Assembly (NCBI RefSeq): GCF_004323185.1
Contig: NZ_NAPS01000002.1
Location: forward strand, 939,209 to 1,003,208
Length of the DNA: 64,000 nt
Direction of reading: 5' to 3'
DNA from: Westiellopsis prolifica IICB1
GTDB taxonomy: Bacteria; Cyanobacteriota; Cyanobacteriia; Cyanobacteriales; Nostocaceae
Under the pieces are notes generated by a model that was not told where the DNA came from, searched no databases, and saw only the letters and a list, made by a program, of their open reading frames with translations. Both the position numbers and the translations under genes were made by a program. Position 1 is the stretch's first letter, and every line of letters starts with the position of its first letter. Below are positions 1 to 8,703 of this stretch, piece after piece.

Positions 1-146
1 AAGTATCGGCTTACATTGCGAATGTATCGGCTTACATTACGAATGTATCGGCTTACATTGCGAATGTATCGGCTTACATTGCGAATGTATCGGCTTACAT
101 TTTGAATGTATCGGCTTACATTTTGAATGTATCGGCTTACATTGCG
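1..146. repeat. 21-bp hairpin tandem array, seven units
   Basis: Seven head-to-tail units of 21 bp; the first is 20 bp and slightly diverged. The core is AATGTA-tcggct-TACATT, so each unit can fold as a 6-bp stem with a 6-nt loop. The three-base linkers vary (gcg, acg, ttg). The array may continue upstream of the window. The same family returns at 20953-21086. There are no unique spacers, so it is not a CRISPR array. Its function is unknown. Confidence 0.9.
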
Positions 147-272
147 AATCCAGCCGTCTGTACAGTTTATTTAAGAACATCTTTCCAGCAGATTACAGGT
201 AAATGAAGTACAGATTTTAAGAATAAAACCATATACCATAAAATCCAAAATCTAAAATCGGATGACCCATTT

Positions 273-2363
273 ATGCGGCTAGATTACTCCGGTCAAAATC
301 TCCGAGGTCGCTCTTTTAAAGGTCAAAACCTAACGGGAGCAAACTTTAGCGGTGCAGATATCAAAGGAACAGATTTTACAGATACTAACTTGAGAGATGC
401 CAACTTTTGCTTTGCTAAAGCCGGACTGCAAAATTGTTGGAGATTGACCCTATTAATCACTCTATTGTTAATAGGAATATTGGCATTATTTACAGCAGGA
501 GTAGTTGCTGTTTTTGCAGGTCGTAAACTCTTGCCAGCTTCTGAACTTGTTGGTCATTACCTAATAATTTTTCTCAATCCAATAATATTGACTATTTTCT
601 TTATTTTGACAATTTATCAAGGGTTAAATAAAGCTTTAATAGCTATGGTATCTTTGACTGTGGTTAGTTCTATTACTCTAATTTCATTTAAATATTTTGA
701 AGCAGCAGCAGTTCTTGCTGGAAATGTTCTTTGGTTATTTGCTGTAGGTGTAACTGGAACTACAATTTTTACTACAGTCATAACTCTAACCAAAGATTCT
801 CATTGGATTTTGGCAGGAGCGGGGGGCATAGCTTGGGTTATGTCTACACTGATACCTTTTATTTTAGGTATGCCATATCAAGTTGGGCTTAGAGTAGCAA
901 TATCCTCAGCGATTGGAGTTTTAACAAGCATCTATGTTAGTCAGAAAGCTGTAGCTGGAGTACAAGAATTAACTTGGGTTCGCTCATTTGCTGTCGCCTT
1001 TGCATCTACAGGAGGCACAAGTTTTCGTGGTGCTGATTTAACCGATGCTGGTTTTACTGGCGCAACCCTCAAGAATACAGATTTTAGAAAAGCAAACCTC
1101 ACACGCACTCGTTTTTACGAAACCAAAAAACTTGACTTTGCCAGAGTCGGCGACACCATATTAGCTAAACGAAATATCCTTAATTTACTCGTCACTGGCA
1201 ATGGTCGGGGAAAAAATTATTTTGGTGCTAACCTTAAAGGCGCTAGCCTCATCGATGCTGATTTAAAAGAAGCAAATCTCAAAAACGCTGATATCAATGA
1301 AGCCACCTTCCAAGAAGCAAATTTAGAATGGGCAAACTTAACTCTCACTCAAGCTGTGGGTACTGATTTTACCAGCGCTCACATGACTGGCGCTTGCGTG
1401 GAAGCGTGGAATATTGAAAGCACAACCAAATTAGATAACGTCGATTGTCGGTTTATTTATCTCCTCGAACATCCCAAACCTAGAACTGATGACAGAGAAC
1501 GTCGTCCCAGCAGTGGCGAATTTCAACCAGGAGAATTTACCAAACTATTTGAAGAGGTTTTGAATACCGTTGATTTAATTTTCCGCAACGGTATTGATTG
1601 GAAAGCTTTTGTGGCAGCTTTCAAACAAGTGCAAGTCGCAAATGGAGACACAGAATTAGCTCTCCAAAGTATTGAAAATAAAGGTGATGGCGTAGTCGTG
1701 GTTAAAGTCGCTGTACCTGATGGTGCTGATAAAGAAAAGATTCACAGCGATTTTACCCACAATTATCAACTAGCACTGCAAGCCGTAGAAGAAAAATATA
1801 AAGCTCAATTACAAGCAAAAGATAATGAGATAGTCGTCTATCGCCAACAAAGCGCCGAGATGAAAGAAATTGTTAAATTATTAGCTAATAAACCTATTAA
1901 CGTTCAAGTTGATAACAAATTAGAGAATAAAAATATGACTAATAGTAATGATGCCAGCCGCAAAATCGAAATTGGTAGTGTCGGCAGAGATTTTAATGCT
2001 AGTGGGCAAGCTTTGAATTTAGGAGAAATTGATATTAGTGGTGAAGTCACTAATACTATTAATCAGTTACCAGAATCTCCCGAACCAGAAAATCCAGGAA
2101 TCAAGGAATTATTAATACAACTGCAAGAGGTGATTGAAGCTGATAATAATTTAAGTGAAGAAGACAAAGCTGAAGCGTTAGAACAAGTCAAAACTTTAGC
2201 TGAAGCTAGTCAAAATCCCCAAGAAGCAGGAAAGCAAAAAACAGGCAAAAAGGCAATCACGATGTTAAAAGGTTTAGTGTCTGGCTTACCTGCCACAGCC
2301 ACATTAGTTGAAGCATGTAGTAAACTTTTACCATTGATTTCTAAATTACTAGGTTTAGGCTAG
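273..2363 (+). CDS. Membrane pentapeptide-repeat protein with conserved C-terminal tail
   Basis: This 696-residue protein has four visible parts. Residues about 4-50 are A(D/N)LXX-type pentapeptide repeats. About 58-225 hold several hydrophobic helices, probably six or seven. About 250-400 are a second block of pentapeptide repeats. The C-terminal third starts with a globular segment (about 425-500), continues with a Glu/Lys-rich coiled-coil stretch and ends in a short hydrophobic helix at the terminus. Pentapeptide repeats form a right-handed beta helix, and the membrane helices split it into two blocks. The molecular function is not known. The tail (IGSVGRDF, GEVTNTINQLP) looks like a module I associate with cyanobacterial repeat proteins, but I cannot name it. 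The gene stands alone and is followed by an inverted-repeat element. Confidence 0.8.
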   Translation: MRLDYSGQNLRGRSFKGQNLTGANFSGADIKGTDFTDTNLRDANFCFAKAGLQNCWRLTLLITLLLIGILALFTAGVVAVFAGRKLLPASELVGHYLIIFLNPIILTIFFILTIYQGLNKALIAMVSLTVVSSITLISFKYFEAAAVLAGNVLWLFAVGVTGTTIFTTVITLTKDSHWILAGAGGIAWVMSTLIPFILGMPYQVGLRVAISSAIGVLTSIYVSQKAVAGVQELTWVRSFAVAFASTGGTSFRGADLTDAGFTGATLKNTDFRKANLTRTRFYETKKLDFARVGDTILAKRNILNLLVTGNGRGKNYFGANLKGASLIDADLKEANLKNADINEATFQEANLEWANLTLTQAVGTDFTSAHMTGACVEAWNIESTTKLDNVDCRFIYLLEHPKPRTDDRERRPSSGEFQPGEFTKLFEEVLNTVDLIFRNGIDWKAFVAAFKQVQVANGDTELALQSIENKGDGVVVVKVAVPDGADKEKIHSDFTHNYQLALQAVEEKYKAQLQAKDNEIVVYRQQSAEMKEIVKLLANKPINVQVDNKLENKNMTNSNDASRKIEIGSVGRDFNASGQALNLGEIDISGEVTNTINQLPESPEPENPGIKELLIQLQEVIEADNNLSEEDKAEALEQVKTLAEASQNPQEAGKQKTGKKAITMLKGLVSGLPATATLVEACSKLLPLISKLLGLG

Positions 2364-2387
2364 TACCTTTTATATAAAAATTGAAGA

Positions 2388-2442
2388 GTTCGTAGTAAGC
2401 ACTTTAATGCTTAGATTGAGCGCTTAAGCGCTGACTACGAAC
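2388..2442. repeat. GTTCGTAGT inverted-repeat element, copy 1
   Basis: The ends GTTCGTAGT and ACTACGAAC are perfect inverted repeats. Inside lie two smaller palindromes, AAGCA-ctttaa-TGCTT and AGCGCTTAAGCGCT. It sits 24 bp after the stop of the pentapeptide gene and could act as its terminator. A second copy lies at 4050-4102. Confidence 0.75.
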
Positions 2443-2472
2443 TGTAAAAAATATAAAAGAAAAGGGTACGTT

Positions 2473-3390
2473 GTGAGATTAGTTCGACAAAAAAAACGGT
2501 CTCAAAAGCCACAACGGCGTCCACTCCCGAAAGTCCATATCAAAATTCAGGATGGACGGTTTGAAATCTTAGGTATGAATGTTTGGTATTCCCATTGGCG
2601 CGATCCTTACCATTTGCTTTTGACAATTCCCTGGCCTGGTTTCTTGGCGCTAATTGCTCTATCTTATGTAACGATTAATGCCTTGTTTGCCTTAGCATAC
2701 TTAGCAGGGGGAGATTGCATCGCTAACGCCAGACCTGGATATTTTCTTGATGCTTTTTTCTTTAGTGTACAAACTCTGGCTTCTATAGGCTATGGGGCAA
2801 TGTTTCCTAAAACAGCCTACGCTAATTTTATTGTCACAATTGAAGCCATGATTGGTTTAATGGGAATTGCGGTGATGACTGGTTTAGCATTTGCCCGTTT
2901 TTCTCGACCTACAGCCCGTGTGATCTTTAGCCGGGTAGCAGTTATTGCACCTCAAAATGGCGTACCCACTCTGATGTTTCGTGCCGGAAACAGGCGCCGC
3001 AACCAGATTTTAGAGGCACAGTTACGAGTTTATTTGATGCGCGATGAGGTAACTACAGAAGGTTATTTTATACGTCGGTTGCACGAACTCAATTTGCTGA
3101 GGAGTCAGACACCAAGTTTTACGCTGAGTTGGACAGCGATGCATCCAATTGATGAGTCTAGTCCTTTATATGGGATGACGCCAGAGTCTTTAGCTGCAAC
3201 AAAAAGTGTGATTGTGGTTTCTCTGAGTGGAATTGATGAAACAGTTATCCAGGTTCTCCATGCTCGTCAAACCTACGCTGCTCATGAAATTTTATGGAAT
3301 CATCAATTTGTCGATATTTTTTACCACACCTCTGATGGACACCGTTACATCGACTACAACTATTTTCACGATGTCGCACCAATAGAGTGA
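2473..3390 (+). CDS. Inward-rectifier (KirBac-type) potassium channel
   Basis: The 305-residue protein has a basic N-terminus, a first transmembrane helix (about 48-72), a pore loop with selectivity filter TLASIGYGAMFP (about 102-113) and a second helix (about 118-142). The rest is a beta-rich cytoplasmic domain of the bacterial Kir family with LRVYLMRDE and FTLSWTAMHPID blocks. The filter SIGYG differs slightly from the common T(I/V)GYG. It should form a tetrameric K+ channel in the plasma membrane gated by its cytoplasmic domain. The start is GTG, preceded by an AAAGGG-like site. It lies 110 bp after the pentapeptide gene, separated by the hairpin element, so it probably has its own transcript. 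Confidence 0.9.
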   Translation: MRLVRQKKRSQKPQRRPLPKVHIKIQDGRFEILGMNVWYSHWRDPYHLLLTIPWPGFLALIALSYVTINALFALAYLAGGDCIANARPGYFLDAFFFSVQTLASIGYGAMFPKTAYANFIVTIEAMIGLMGIAVMTGLAFARFSRPTARVIFSRVAVIAPQNGVPTLMFRAGNRRRNQILEAQLRVYLMRDEVTTEGYFIRRLHELNLLRSQTPSFTLSWTAMHPIDESSPLYGMTPESLAATKSVIVVSLSGIDETVIQVLHARQTYAAHEILWNHQFVDIFYHTSDGHRYIDYNYFHDVAPIE

Positions 3391-3445
3391 GAAATCAGTT
3401 ATCAGTTATCAGTTATTTTTTCTGTTAACTGTTCACTGTTAACTG

Positions 3446-3625
3446 TTAACTGTTCACTGTTTTAACTACAACCCGACCATTTTCAACAACGGTGCATTTT
3501 TTAGAAATTGTGTTGCGATCATCGCACTTGACAGGGACTTCAGCACACTGCTGGTGATGATGAATATTTTCTTCCTGTTGCTGTCTAAGAATCGCGGCAC
3601 AACAGGCTGAGGTAGGGACAGACAT
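3446..3625 (-). CDS. Possible 59-aa Cys-rich small protein
   Basis: Reading the minus strand from an ATG at 3625 gives a 59-residue open frame beginning MSVPTSACCAAILRQQQEE. It holds five cysteines (8, 9, 27, 33, 43), a His triplet and a charged C-terminus. Composition and codons look more protein-like than the overlapping 67-aa frame on the same strand. The last codons run into a TTAACTGTTCACTG-type intergenic repeat. There is no strong ribosome binding site and I do not recognise the family, so this remains a candidate only. Confidence 0.35.
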   Translation of the reverse strand: MSVPTSACCAAILRQQQEENIHHHQQCAEVPVKCDDRNTISKKCTVVENGRVVVKTVNS

Positions 3626-4271
3626 ATTTTTGATACTTTTAGCTTTATATCTATTATCTCTCGATTCACAGATAATGACGCAGCAAATACCGTAATTAAA
3701 TAAATGTAAATATTGGTCTTGATCGCGTAAATCTTTAAAGCGTCTCCGATAAGTATATAAAGCTTTGATTGGCTGGTTTTACCTCTAGGTATTTTGCATG
3801 TGTTTGATCATGCATAGCATTTTTGTCTGGAGATTTCCCTCATAACTGCATTTAGCAATACCCAGCTTCATCAGTACTGAAGTGAGCGATCGCCAATTGT
3901 ACAACCCATACTATGTGTGTCTGCAAATCTACCAAAAGATAGAAGTTGAAACTACTCCAAAAGACAGATGAGGAAGAAAACCAAACAATTCAAAACAGAA
4001 TCAGCGATGTCAATTCATAGCCAGTACTAAGCCACATCAAATTTGAAGAGTTTGTAGTGAGGACTTTAGTCCTTTATGAACGCTTAAGCGCTCACTACGA
4101 ACGCAGCAAACTTGACTTAAAACACTACTAGTAGCAATTTTGTTAACAAATATCTTATTGGCTAAGAGCAAATATCAAAACACAAAACCGACCTCTACAA
4201 AGAATCAGTTCAAATAAATAAAAACATCAGTCAATTCCCGAATTTAACAAATTTTAGCAGGCAATTTCTAG
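3626..4271. other. Intergenic stretch without a recognisable gene
   Basis: I see no supported coding region here on either strand. The AT-rich sequence contains one HIP1-like GCGATCGC near 3887 and the second copy of the GTTCGTAGT inverted repeat at 4050-4102. The promoter of the downstream nitroreductase-like gene should lie in its last 200 bp, but no convincing -35/-10 pair stands out. Confidence 0.5.
4050..4102. repeat. GTTCGTAGT inverted-repeat element, copy 2
   Basis: The end sequences are GTTTGTAGT and ACTACGAAC, with an internal GGACTTTAGTCC palindrome and the same CGCTTAAGCGCT centre as the copy at 2388-2442. It is not next to a gene end here, so it behaves as a small dispersed palindromic repeat rather than a dedicated terminator. 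Confidence 0.7.
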
Positions 4272-5570
4272 ATGATGAATACAAAAACATATTTACCTGG
4301 CTTGAAAACAGCTTTAGAATTCCCGTTAGTAGAGGCGTTATTTGGCAGACGCGCTCGTCGCTTCTCTCTTGGTGCTTCAATTCCTGATGGGCCATTGGCG
4401 TTTACATCTCGCCATCAGCCTTTAGCGCTTTCGGAACTAGAGCAGATGATGGTTCTGACCGCAGCTGCGGGTAATACTGGCTGGCACCATATGATTACGC
4501 GCCATGCTAGATATACCCCCCATCTGTCGAATTACTCTGCTGCTTCTGGAGGACGTACTTTTCCTTCAGCCGCAGGTTTCCATACCAGTGAAATATTTTT
4601 TACCAATGACGATGGAGTCTATTTCTTTGAAACCCGTGATGCAGGTGCTTTGGTAGAGCGACAACCAGACGAAGACATCAATCTGGATGCACTGTTGGCA
4701 GCTCATCGCCAACGGATTCGGAAGCTGAGTGACACTCGCTTACACATCCCGCCTGCTGAACCCTACATGGAAGGACACAATACTTGGTGTGTCAATCGTC
4801 CAGGAAGTTTACTGATTATTCCCGTGGGCGATATTGCCCAGCATATGATTGCTAATCTTTGCTTTTTGGTGCAAAACGGCTATTGCATTTATGACGATAT
4901 TAATCGAGAGCAGATTCCGGGACTGGAAAAATTCAAACATTTGGTAGACTTAGATGCACCCTTCCCCATGACCTTCATCGATCAGTATACTTTGACAGAA
5001 TGTACTGCTGAACTTTCGACCAGTTGTTATGCAGGTATGCTGATGCTCCAAGCCATGGGGCTGGGTGGTTGGATGTTTGATGGTATGGATCGTCACGTGA
5101 TCTTGGGTGCAAGTGGCGATCCGGATGTACCCGGTTTAGGTTTCCGCTACGACACCAACGAACGTTGGGCGCTTCCCAATCCAACTGGTTTAGCAGGAGT
5201 ATTTGAGGCTTTTTGTCCACCCCACTATCCCGATATGCAAAGTGCTGTGGCAGCTTTTGCCAAGCGGAAGTTCGGATCAGGTGGTCCATTTCACCCCGAT
5301 ACTCCCGGTCCTTGGAAAGAAAGTGCTAAGGTGCGCGGAAGTGCCGAAGTTCATAGTGAAGAGTTTAAGGACTGTGTTGCGCTGATGGCACAGTACATAT
5401 ACGACCGTTTTGGCAAATTTCCCGGCACTGTACCCAGCGTGTTTATTCTCACTTATCTTCAGGCTCATCACTTAGATTTAGAGTTTTACGACCATCACTT
5501 CCAGCCAGGAGCTTATCTCAAAACTCACGCTCAACATATGGCGAATTGGCACTCAAGTAACGAAGTATAG
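4272..5570 (+). CDS. Nitroreductase/SagB-like protein of unknown substrate
   Basis: The 432-residue protein has an N-terminal half resembling the flavin-dependent nitroreductase/SagB dehydrogenase fold. It shows an LSELEQMMVLTAAAGNTGW segment (about 54-72) followed by RTFPSAAGFHTSEIFFTNDDG and GVYFFETRD (about 97-125). In SagB-type oxidases the equivalent R-T-x-P-S-x-G motif helps to bind FMN. The C-terminal half (about 200-432) is less familiar and has many aromatic and His residues. The match is by motif only and is remote. Two ATG codons lie in tandem at 4272 and 4275. The next gene, 134 bp downstream on the same strand, is a berberine-bridge-type FAD oxidase, which suggests joint oxidative chemistry. 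Confidence 0.6.
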   Translation: MMNTKTYLPGLKTALEFPLVEALFGRRARRFSLGASIPDGPLAFTSRHQPLALSELEQMMVLTAAAGNTGWHHMITRHARYTPHLSNYSAASGGRTFPSAAGFHTSEIFFTNDDGVYFFETRDAGALVERQPDEDINLDALLAAHRQRIRKLSDTRLHIPPAEPYMEGHNTWCVNRPGSLLIIPVGDIAQHMIANLCFLVQNGYCIYDDINREQIPGLEKFKHLVDLDAPFPMTFIDQYTLTECTAELSTSCYAGMLMLQAMGLGGWMFDGMDRHVILGASGDPDVPGLGFRYDTNERWALPNPTGLAGVFEAFCPPHYPDMQSAVAAFAKRKFGSGGPFHPDTPGPWKESAKVRGSAEVHSEEFKDCVALMAQYIYDRFGKFPGTVPSVFILTYLQAHHLDLEFYDHHFQPGAYLKTHAQHMANWHSSNEV

Positions 5571-5691
5571 AGTAGTTAAATATACTTTATTACCAAAAGA
5601 GTGGGAAATAAAAATTGCGATCGCACTAGATGTTGCTGATTCCAAAAGTGAATTTCGTATCTCATTGATCTCATTGATGCTCATGTGTACT

Positions 5692-5698
5692 AAGGAGG
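5692..5698 (+). promoter_or_regulatory. Strong Shine-Dalgarno of the FAD oxidase gene
   Basis: AAGGAGG lies 6 bases before the ATG at 5705. This is a near-perfect complement to the 16S rRNA tail and fixes the start. Few other genes in the window have such a strong site. Confidence 0.85.
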
Positions 5699-5704
5699 AA
5701 AATT

Positions 5705-7126
5705 ATGGTTAATTTATACATTGCCACTATCACAGGTGAAGAAACTGTTCTTGAGCAAGCAGCAGTGGAAACATTCAAATCAAGCCTGCACGGTGAGTTG
5801 CTGTGTACCGAAGATGCAGGCTATGAGAAGGCTCGCAAGGTCTACAATGGCATGATTGATCGATACCCTTGCCTGATTGCACGTTGTACAGATGTGGCCG
5901 ATATCATCGTCGCTGTCAATTTTGCCCGTGAAAACAACTTACTTGTTGCAGTTCGAGGCAGTGGTCATAATGGTGCAGGTTTAGGGATTTGTAATGATGG
6001 CTTGGTTATCGACCTCTCCCCCATGAAGGGAATTCGCGTTGATCCTGTGGCGCGTACAGTGCGAGTCGAGGGCGGCTGCACTTGGGGAGATGTAGATCAT
6101 GCAACCCATGCATTCGGTCTGGCTGTACCGAGTGGGATTATCTCTACTACCGGTGTTGCTGGGTTAACTTTGGGTGGCGGACATGGCTATCTGACTCGCA
6201 AATATGGTTTGACGATTGACAATTTGCTGGAAGCTGATGTAGTGTTGGCAGACGGTCGTTTTGTTACTGCCAATACACACGAGAACCAGGATCTATTTTG
6301 GGCGATTCGTGGCGGTGGGGGTAACTTCGGCATCGTCACCTCTTTTCTGTTCCAGGCACACCCCATTAGCACAGTTTATGCTGGGCCGACACTCTGGCCT
6401 TTGGAACAAGCTGCCGAAGTCATGCGGTGGTATCGGGAATTTATTCTCAAAGCGCCGGAAGATATGTATGGCTTCTTTGCCTTCCTCAACGTACCACCAG
6501 GGCCACCATTCCCGGAACACCTGCATACTAAAACAATGTGTGGCATTATTTGGTGCTATACCGGGTCATCGGAGAAAGCAGACGAAGCGTTCCAACCCAT
6601 CCGCAACTTTGCTCCAACTTTTGAACATATTGGTTCAATGCCCTATCCTGCTTTGCAGAGTATGTTCGATCCATTGTTGCCATCAGGATTGCAGTGGTAC
6701 TGGAAGGGCGATTTTGTCAATCAATTGAGCGATGAAGCGATCGCCTTGCATATAAAATATGGTTCGCAACTCCCAACCTTGCTATCAACCATGCATCTGT
6801 ATCCGATTGACGGCGCAGCCAACCGAGTTGCTAGTCAAGATACAGCTTTCAACTTCCGTCAGGCGAAGTGGTCAATGGTTATAGCTGGCATCGATCCAGA
6901 CCCGGCAAACGCTGAAAAGATTACTACCTGGTCAAAGGAATATTGGAAGGCCCTACATCCCTACTCCTGTGGCGGTGCCTACGTGAATTTCATGATGGAG
7001 GAAGGTCAAGAACGAGTCCAGGCAACCTATGGCGACAATTACGAACGTCTGGTTGCAATTAAGAACAAGTATGATCCAAGCAACCTGTTCCGCGTCAATC
7101 AAAACATCAAGCCCACTACAACTTAG
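5705..7126 (+). CDS. Berberine-bridge-type FAD-linked oxidoreductase
   Basis: This 473-residue protein has the FAD_binding_4 domain (about 45-215) and the C-terminal BBE motif (CGGAYVNFM ... YDPSNLFRVNQNI, about 425-470). RGSGHNGAG contains the His that in this family carries 8-alpha covalent FAD. The second cysteine attachment site of bicovalent members is not seen: the matching loop reads STTGVAGLTLGGGHGY. FAD is therefore probably held by the His alone. Such enzymes oxidise sugars, alkaloids or other small molecules with O2 or another acceptor; the substrate here is unknown. It follows the nitroreductase-like gene and precedes an MFS exporter, so a small biosynthetic or detoxification unit is possible. 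Confidence 0.88.
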   Translation: MVNLYIATITGEETVLEQAAVETFKSSLHGELLCTEDAGYEKARKVYNGMIDRYPCLIARCTDVADIIVAVNFARENNLLVAVRGSGHNGAGLGICNDGLVIDLSPMKGIRVDPVARTVRVEGGCTWGDVDHATHAFGLAVPSGIISTTGVAGLTLGGGHGYLTRKYGLTIDNLLEADVVLADGRFVTANTHENQDLFWAIRGGGGNFGIVTSFLFQAHPISTVYAGPTLWPLEQAAEVMRWYREFILKAPEDMYGFFAFLNVPPGPPFPEHLHTKTMCGIIWCYTGSSEKADEAFQPIRNFAPTFEHIGSMPYPALQSMFDPLLPSGLQWYWKGDFVNQLSDEAIALHIKYGSQLPTLLSTMHLYPIDGAANRVASQDTAFNFRQAKWSMVIAGIDPDPANAEKITTWSKEYWKALHPYSCGGAYVNFMMEEGQERVQATYGDNYERLVAIKNKYDPSNLFRVNQNIKPTTT

Positions 7127-7156
7127 ACTGTTTCACTTTAATTTTGATACAAATAG

Positions 7157-7301
7157 GGGGCATTGGGCATTGGGCATTGGGCATTGGGCATTGTGGGCAT
7201 TGGTTATTCTTCTTTGTCTCCCTGCTAAGAGCTGCCCACACTCCCCCTTTCCCCTTTCCCCTTTCCCCTTCCCCCACTTCCCCCACTCCCCAACTTCCTC
7301 C
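7157..7301. repeat. Heptanucleotide and CCCCTTT low-complexity repeats
   Basis: A run of GGGCATT units (7157-7203) is followed by CCCCTTT and CCCCACTT repeats (about 7240-7300). Short tandem repeats of this type are typical of Nostocales intergenic DNA. The three overlapping frames read through them have low-complexity translations and are not genes. Confidence 0.85.
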
Positions 7302-7401
7302 TGATGACTATTTCCGTCTCCACCAATGGACAGGGGTGAAGGTGAAATCTTTTCATTATCGTCAATTAGGTAAATATGATGACTAATCAGCGTTAATTTG
7401 A

Positions 7402-8676
7402 ATGAAAACACAAACTCAAAACCAGGTGCTATTACCAGCATTAAGATCGAGAAATTACCGTCTTTTTTTTATTGGGCAAGGTATCTCTTTGATTGGAACA
7501 TGGATGACACAAACTGCCACAATTTGGTTGGTTTATAGCTTAACTCAATCGCCATTAATGCTAGGACTTGTAGGATTTAGCAGTCAAATTCCTAGCTTTA
7601 TTCTTGCTCCCTTTGGTGGCGTATTTGTGGATCGTGTTTCTCGTCATCGTACCTTGATTGGTACCCAAATATTGGCAATGATCCAGTCATTGGCATTAGC
7701 TATATTGGCACTAACTGGTGTGATTCATATTTGGCACATCATTGTTTTGAGTTTGTTCCAAGGAATTATTAGTGCTTTTGATGCACCTGCACGGCAAGCA
7801 TTTGTGGTGGATTTAGTAGAACGAAAAGAAGATTTAGCGAATGCGATCGCTATTAACTCCACAATGTTTAATGGGGCGCGCTTAATTGGTCCTGCGATTG
7901 GTGGTTTGTTAGTTGCTGGTGTTGGTACAGCTTATTGTTTTTTAATTGATGGTCTTAGTTATATTGCCGTCATTATTGCTTTGTTAGCAATGAGAATTAA
8001 GCCTCAAAAAACTGTAGCAAGTATGATGAATCCCTTACAACAAATTAAAGAGGGATTTTTATATGCCTTTGGCTTCCCACCCATTCGGGCGCTCTTGTTG
8101 CTATCTGCTTTAGTTAGCTTTTTTGGATTGCAATATACTGTTCTTGTTCCAGTTTTTGCAGAAAAAATATTACGAGGAAATGCAGAAACACTGGGATTTT
8201 TGATGGCAGCTTCTGGTGTAGGAGCATTATCAGGTGGAATTTATTTGGCATCACGTAAAACTATCTTGGGACTTGGGAGATTGATTGCTGTAGGACCAGC
8301 AATTTTAGGAGTTGGATTAATAGCTTTTTCTTTATCACGTTTCTTACCACTTTCTTTATTCACAATGTTATTTGTTGGCTTGGGAACTATTTTCCAAGTT
8401 GCTGCTGGTAATACAGTTTTACAAACAATTGTTGAAGATGAAAAACGTGGGCGAGTCATGAGTTTATTGACAATGTCATTTTTGGGAACTATTCCCTTTG
8501 GTAATTTATTGGGAGGCGCTTTAGCGAATCACATTGGTGCTACCAATACTTTAATTATTGATGGAGTGGTTTGTGTTTTAGGTTCTATATATTTTTCCAG
8601 ACTGTTACCTAGTCTAAGACAATTTGTCCGCCCCATTTATATCGAAAGAGGAATTATACCCGCTAAAGTACATTAA
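7402..8676 (+). CDS. MFS transporter (EntS/MFS_3-like exporter)
   Basis: The 424-residue hydrophobic protein has about 12 transmembrane helices. Its N-terminus LRSRNYRLFFIGQGISLIG and the loop DRVSRHRTL after helix 2 are typical of the MFS_3 group that includes the enterobactin exporter EntS and many uncharacterised exporters. The motif FDAPARQAF after helix 4 is also characteristic. It should export a small molecule across the plasma membrane by proton antiport. It lies 275 bp after the FAD oxidase in the same direction, with low-complexity repeats between, so co-transcription is possible but not shown. It converges on the ABA4-like gene, leaving only 27 bp between the stops. Confidence 0.88.
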   Translation: MKTQTQNQVLLPALRSRNYRLFFIGQGISLIGTWMTQTATIWLVYSLTQSPLMLGLVGFSSQIPSFILAPFGGVFVDRVSRHRTLIGTQILAMIQSLALAILALTGVIHIWHIIVLSLFQGIISAFDAPARQAFVVDLVERKEDLANAIAINSTMFNGARLIGPAIGGLLVAGVGTAYCFLIDGLSYIAVIIALLAMRIKPQKTVASMMNPLQQIKEGFLYAFGFPPIRALLLLSALVSFFGLQYTVLVPVFAEKILRGNAETLGFLMAASGVGALSGGIYLASRKTILGLGRLIAVGPAILGVGLIAFSLSRFLPLSLFTMLFVGLGTIFQVAAGNTVLQTIVEDEKRGRVMSLLTMSFLGTIPFGNLLGGALANHIGATNTLIIDGVVCVLGSIYFSRLLPSLRQFVRPIYIERGIIPAKVH

Positions 8677-8703
8677 ATTTTTAATCATAACTGATAAATC
8701 AAA

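Noticed and set aside
1-146. CRISPR array
   Set aside because: The units are directly joined 21-bp repeats with 3-bp linkers; there are no unique spacers and no cas genes in the window.
4272-7126. RiPP (azoline) cluster because of the SagB-like protein
   Set aside because: No YcaO cyclodehydratase, peptidase or precursor peptide frame is seen near the gene.
7029-7441. Frames over the GGGCATT and CCCCTTT repeats
   Set aside because: Their translations are low complexity and they overlap the end of the FAD oxidase gene or the start of the MFS gene.
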